DNA of 8,801 bases from JAJRXR01 sp044439985 (GTDB taxonomy: Bacteria > Planctomycetota > Phycisphaerae > Phycisphaerales > UBA1924): positions 1 to 8,801 of the forward strand of contig JBITAG010000160.1 of NCBI GenBank assembly GCA_044439985.1, in the 5' to 3' direction. Shown here in pieces: positions 5,459 to 8,801 of the stretch. Made by a program: the position numbers and the translations under genes. The stretch's first letter is position 1; every line of letters begins with the position of its first letter. Under the pieces are notes generated by a model that saw nothing but the letters and a program-made list of their open reading frames with translations, searched no databases and was not told where the DNA came from.

Positions 5459-7609
5459 ATGAAGAGCACACGAAACGGCATGGTGGCGTGCGCGGTCGCG
5501 TTGGCGGCTGGGCTCAGCGCCACCGCAACGAGCGCGAGCGCCCAGGAGGCGGGGTACATCTACCGGCTTCACAACCCGGACGGGAGCGTGACCCCGGTCG
5601 CGCCGCGCGGGACCCACTCGGTCGCCCGCCAGTGGAACGAGGTCCTGCTCGAGGCGATCCGGCACGACAAGGCCCGTCCCACGGTGCACGGCCGGAACCT
5701 GTTCCACATCTCCGCGGCGATGTGGGACGCCTGGGCCGCGTACGACAGCGTCGCGGATCAGGTCTTCCACTCCGAACGCCAGGTCGCGGTCGATCTCCAG
5801 GCCGCCCGCGAGGAGGCCATCAGCTACGCGGCGTACCGGCTGCTGATCCATCGGTTCACCCCCTCCGTCGGCGCGGCGGACTCGATCCCCCTGATCGAAG
5901 CCCAGATGGCCAGCCTCGGGTACGACCCGATGAACACCTCCGTCGTGGGCGACACACCCGCGGCGTTGGGAAACCGCATCGCGGCGACGATCATCAGCCA
6001 CGGGCTCTCGGACGGCGCCAACGAGGCGAACGACTACGCGAACCAGTACTACAGCGCGGTCAACTCGCCTCTGTTCCCCGACTTCCCGGGCAACCCGGAC
6101 ATCACGGACCCGAATCGGTGGCAGCCGCTGGCGATCGAGTTCTTCGTGGACCAGTCCGGCAACCCGATCCCGCTCGGCTCGCTCGAGTTCCTCAGCCCCG
6201 AGTGGGGGCACGTCTCGGGCTTCGCCCTCCACGAAGAGGACAAGACCGACCACACCCGCGACGGTGATCCCTACCCGGTCTACCACGATCCCGGTCCTCC
6301 CCCGCTCTTCAACGGCGTGGGCGATGACTACTACCGCTGGGGGAACGAGATGGTCGCCGTCTGGTCGAGCCACCTCGACCCGACCCCCGGGCTGCCCGGC
6401 GGGACGATGATCGACATCTCACCCAACAACTTCGGCAACAGCGTCCTCCCGGGCGTGAACGACTGGATGTCGTACTACGACTTCTTGAACGGGGGCGACT
6501 GGGGCGAGGGGTGGGACACCAACCCGGCCACCGGGGCGCCCTACGCGCCCCAGATGGTGCCGCTGGGCGACTACGCCCGCATTCTCGCGGAGTTCTGGGC
6601 CGACGGCCCCGACTCGGAGACCCCCCCCGGGCACTGGTTCACGATTCTCAACTACGTCAACGACCATCCTCTCTTCGAGAAGCGTCTCGGCGGGGAGGGT
6701 CCCATCCTGGATGATCTGGAGTGGGACGTGAAGGCGTACCTGGCGCTGGGCGGCATGATGCACGACATCGCCGTCACCGCGTGGGGCTGCAAGGGCTGGT
6801 ACGACTACGTGCGTCCCATCAGCGCCCTGCGCTTCCTGGGCGACAACGGGCAGCGGTCCGATCCGCTGCTGCCGAACTACAACCCGGACGGCATCACGCT
6901 CCACCCCGGGGTGATCGAGGTCTGCACCGCGGACTCCACCGCGCCCGGTCAGCGCCATGAGCATCTGGCCGGCAACGAGGGCAAGATCGTGGTCCTCGCC
7001 TGGCGCGGGCCCGACTTCATCACGGATGAAGAGACCGACGTGGCGGGCGTGGACTGGATCCTGCTCGAGAACTGGTGGCCCTACCAGCGTCCCTCGTTCG
7101 TCACGCCCCCCTTCGCCGGGTACGTCTCGGGACACTCCACCTTCTCGCGTGGGGCCTCGGAACTCATGACCTGGATGACCGGGAGCGAGTTCTTCCCGGG
7201 CGGCATGGGTGAGTTCTTCGCGCCCCAGAACGAGTTCCTCGTCTTCGAGGACGGGCCGAGCATGGACGTCACCCTTCAGTGGGCGACCTACCGCGACGCC
7301 TCTGACCAGACCTCGCTCTCGCGGATCTGGGGCGGCATCCACCCGCCGGCGGACGACCTCCCCGGACGCCACATGGGCCTCGAGTGCGCCCAGGACGCCT
7401 GGGGCCTCGCGCAGCGGTATTACTCCGGCCAGGTCAGCTGCCCGGCCGATTACGACGGGAACCGCGTCATGGACTTCTCCGACATCCTCGGATTCCTGGA
7501 CGCCTTCGGCGATGGCAACCTCGTCGCCGACATCGCCCCGCCCTACCGCGAGCTGGACTTCGACGACATCCTCGCGTTCCTGACCGCGTTCGGGGCCGGC
7601 TGCCCGTAA
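5459..7609 (+). CDS. Secreted vanadium-dependent haloperoxidase (PAP2 fold) with GC-type C-terminal module
   Basis: A 716-residue exported enzyme. Residues 1-28 form a signal peptide (basic start, hydrophobic core, ASA-Q cleavage site). The body (about 40-640) matches vanadium-dependent haloperoxidases, which oxidise halides with hydrogen peroxide to hypohalous acid and share the PAP2 phosphatase fold. All expected vanadate-pocket residues are present with the family spacing. Lys445 and Arg452 lie in KGWYDYVRP, Ser557-Gly558-His559 in YVSGHSTFS, and Arg622 and His628 in SRIWGGIHP. By position these correspond to Lys353, Arg360, Ser402-Gly403-His404, Arg490 and His496 of the fungal chloroperoxidase. 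Halide preference cannot be read from the sequence, and a phosphatase activity cannot be excluded. The first C-terminal repeat (from residue 663) is ADYDGNRVMDFSDI, a canonical calcium loop; the second is ADIAPPYRELDFDDI, ending in Gly-Cys-Pro. The gene appears monocistronic, with a strong terminator 25 bases after its stop. It faces the HD-GYP gene tail to tail. Confidence 0.93.
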   Translation: MKSTRNGMVACAVALAAGLSATATSASAQEAGYIYRLHNPDGSVTPVAPRGTHSVARQWNEVLLEAIRHDKARPTVHGRNLFHISAAMWDAWAAYDSVADQVFHSERQVAVDLQAAREEAISYAAYRLLIHRFTPSVGAADSIPLIEAQMASLGYDPMNTSVVGDTPAALGNRIAATIISHGLSDGANEANDYANQYYSAVNSPLFPDFPGNPDITDPNRWQPLAIEFFVDQSGNPIPLGSLEFLSPEWGHVSGFALHEEDKTDHTRDGDPYPVYHDPGPPPLFNGVGDDYYRWGNEMVAVWSSHLDPTPGLPGGTMIDISPNNFGNSVLPGVNDWMSYYDFLNGGDWGEGWDTNPATGAPYAPQMVPLGDYARILAEFWADGPDSETPPGHWFTILNYVNDHPLFEKRLGGEGPILDDLEWDVKAYLALGGMMHDIAVTAWGCKGWYDYVRPISALRFLGDNGQRSDPLLPNYNPDGITLHPGVIEVCTADSTAPGQRHEHLAGNEGKIVVLAWRGPDFITDEETDVAGVDWILLENWWPYQRPSFVTPPFAGYVSGHSTFSRGASELMTWMTGSEFFPGGMGEFFAPQNEFLVFEDGPSMDVTLQWATYRDASDQTSLSRIWGGIHPPADDLPGRHMGLECAQDAWGLAQRYYSGQVSCPADYDGNRVMDFSDILGFLDAFGDGNLVADIAPPYRELDFDDILAFLTAFGAGCP
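7445..7597 (+). repeat. GC-type dockerin repeat pair at the 3' end of the haloperoxidase gene
   Basis: The first unit (7445-7513, 23 codons) and second unit (7526-7597, 24 codons) are separated by Gly-Asn-Leu-Val. The first keeps the textbook loop D-Y-D-G-N-R-V-M-D-F-S-D; the second has the longer proline-containing loop typical of the other two genes. Cys codons at 7439-7441 and 7601-7603 bracket the module, 54 residues apart. Confidence 0.85.
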
Positions 7610-7634
7610 CCCGATCACGTCATCCGACGGCGCA

Positions 7635-7665
7635 GGGGCCCGCGTTCCGACGCGGGCCCCTTTTT
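7635..7665 (+). terminator. Rho-independent terminator of the haloperoxidase gene
   Basis: A perfect 11-bp stem (GGGGCCCGCGT at 7635-7645 with its complement at 7650-7660) with loop TCCG is followed by TTTTTC. On the minus strand no T tract follows the hairpin, so it acts for the plus-strand gene only. Confidence 0.95.
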
Positions 7666-7676
7666 CATTGGGGTCT

Positions 7677-8801
7677 TCACGCCGCCTCGGGCGTCCTCTC
7701 CGACGCGCCCGCCCGATCGGGGGTGACCCGGAGGACGTGCTCGACGAAGACGCGGTACAGCTCCGCGTCGAAGGCGACGCCCGACTCCTCGCCCAGGATC
7801 TCGAGCGTGCGCTGCATCGGCAACGCCTCCCGGTACGGGCGGTGTGTGCGAAGGGCGTCGAAGACGTCGGCGATATGGACGACCTGACTCGCCAGGCCGA
7901 CCCTCCACCCCCGGGGGGGTGTGGGGTATCCGCCGCCGTCCAGCTTCATGTGGTGCTCGTAGGCGACGCTGACCGCGACGGGGGAGAGCCCGGGGGAGGC
8001 CGCGAGGATGGCGGCGCCCTCGGCGGGGTGGTCGTTCATTCGGGCCCGCTCCTGCTCGTCGAGAGGGCCTTTCTTGTTGACGATCTCCAGCGGGATGGCG
8101 CCCTTCCCGACGTCGTGGAGCAGCGCGGCGCAGGTGATGTGGAAGACGCGCTCCGGGCTGAGCCCGACGGCCCGGGCCAGCGCCGAACTCATGACCCCCA
8201 CGTTGATCGCGTGAACGTAGGTGTACTCGTCGTGTCCCTTGAGGTCGGCCATCGGGAGGACGGTCGCCGAGCCCGCGGAGACCGCCGCCACGACGTCCCC
8301 CGCCAGCGCCTCGATCGCCTTGACCGGCGCCTGTCCGCGGAGAACGGTCTGGTCCCAGGCGGTGCGCAGCTCATGCGACATGAAGCGAGCATCGGCGATG
8401 ACCACAGGCGCATCGGGCTCCGCGTCGTCCCCGTCGTGGTTGAGCCATCGGAACCGGACGCCGGGAAGGGGCGACGGGGCGGCCCCGCCGCCGAGCGTCT
8501 CGATGAGCCCGAGGATGGATGTTCCGGTGACGGTCGCGTCGAGGTCGAGGCAGTCGGGCAGGTCTCGCCCGAGGCGGGCGAAGGCGCCCGACGCGAGCGC
8601 GTCGCTCGAGGGAAGGCTGCCCCCCTCGCAGACGACCTTGCCCTCGAGAAGGACGACGCGGATCAGGGGACGCGCCCCGACCGCCCGGGCGATCAACTCC
8701 GCCGCGCGACGCGCGTGCATAGAGATCGCGGGATGCTCCTCCCCGTAGAGGCGGCGACAGGCAAACGCGGCGTTCACCGCGACGAGCGCCTCATCGATCA
8801 G
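7677..8801 (-). CDS. HD-GYP domain protein, probable c-di-GMP phosphodiesterase (5' truncated)
   Basis: About 375 residues are visible. The frame is still open at the window edge, so the GTG at 8777 is probably not the real start and the gene begins beyond 8801. HD-GYP proteins hydrolyse cyclic di-GMP through a metal site, lowering the signal that promotes surface growth. Motifs in order: EYTYVHAINV (first His ligand), LLHDVGK (HD pair at bases 8112-8117), NDHPAEGA, EHHMKLDGGGYP (bases 7922-7958) and ADVFDAL, then RPYREALP and the usual C-terminal helices. All His/Asp ligands are present. The signature Glu of HHExxDGxGYP is Met here, as far as I recall a variant also seen in other HD-GYP subfamilies. 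The N-terminal part (CRRLYGEEHPAI onward) resembles the regulatory regions that precede HD-GYP in soluble proteins of this type. No transmembrane segment or receiver domain is visible. It is convergent with the haloperoxidase gene, with no sign of a functional link. Confidence 0.9.
   Translation of the reverse strand: MIDEALVAVNAAFACRRLYGEEHPAISMHARRAAELIARAVGARPLIRVVLLEGKVVCEGGSLPSSDALASGAFARLGRDLPDCLDLDATVTGTSILGLIETLGGGAAPSPLPGVRFRWLNHDGDDAEPDAPVVIADARFMSHELRTAWDQTVLRGQAPVKAIEALAGDVVAAVSAGSATVLPMADLKGHDEYTYVHAINVGVMSSALARAVGLSPERVFHITCAALLHDVGKGAIPLEIVNKKGPLDEQERARMNDHPAEGAAILAASPGLSPVAVSVAYEHHMKLDGGGYPTPPRGWRVGLASQVVHIADVFDALRTHRPYREALPMQRTLEILGEESGVAFDAELYRVFVEHVLRVTPDRAGASERTPEAA

Noticed and set aside
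6419..7618. A 399-codon open frame on the minus strand, and a 306-codon one at 5453-6373
   Set aside because: Both are antisense shadows of the haloperoxidase gene, whose frame has a signal peptide, catalytic motifs and a C-terminal module. The antisense products are low-complexity and show no motif.
8775..8777. GTG as the start codon of the HD-GYP gene
   Set aside because: The frame continues upstream to the window edge with plausible coding sequence (LIDEALVA), so the gene probably begins outside the window.

Overview
The window reads as chromosomal DNA of a high-GC marine-type planctomycete, most likely order Phycisphaerales. This rests on one signature. All three plus-strand proteins are large and exported-looking, and each ends in a tandem C-terminal module built on PFGTLDFSDV..FL.AFG that finishes with Gly-Cys-Pro. 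From memory, NCBI calls such proteins 'GC-type dockerin domain-anchored' and finds them almost only in that order. The taxonomic call is an inference; no rRNA or marker gene is present.

Layout. (1) 1-1796 (+): 3' part of a secreted protein. It has a PstS-like GSGTR segment, several EF-hand/dockerin-type calcium loops and a double GC-type repeat, and is followed by a strong intrinsic terminator at 1840-1881. (2) 1887-2750 (-): a convergent gene for a secreted protein of unknown function. (3) 2751-2910: a divergent intergenic region with a small inverted repeat. (4) 2911-5229 (+): a choice-of-anchor B family protein with about seven LVIVD-like propeller blades, a Cys-containing linker domain, a jelly-roll-like domain and the GC-type module. 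(5) 5230-5458: an intergenic region with several hairpins and a possible promoter. (6) 5459-7609 (+): a secreted vanadium-dependent haloperoxidase / PAP2-fold enzyme with all expected vanadate-pocket residues and the GC-type module, followed by a strong terminator at 7635-7665. (7) 7677-8801 (-): an HD-GYP domain protein (c-di-GMP phosphodiesterase family) whose 5' end lies beyond the window.

No operon is evident. Gene pairs are convergent or divergent, or separated by more than 200 bp, and two of the gene ends carry strong terminators. What unites the three plus-strand genes is the shared C-terminal module. Different secreted cargoes (a ligand-binding-like protein, a propeller and a haloperoxidase) carry the same tail, which suggests a common export, surface-attachment or assembly route whose receptor is not in this window. 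The HD-GYP gene is probably an unrelated neighbour. No mobile element, CRISPR array, tRNA or rRNA was seen.
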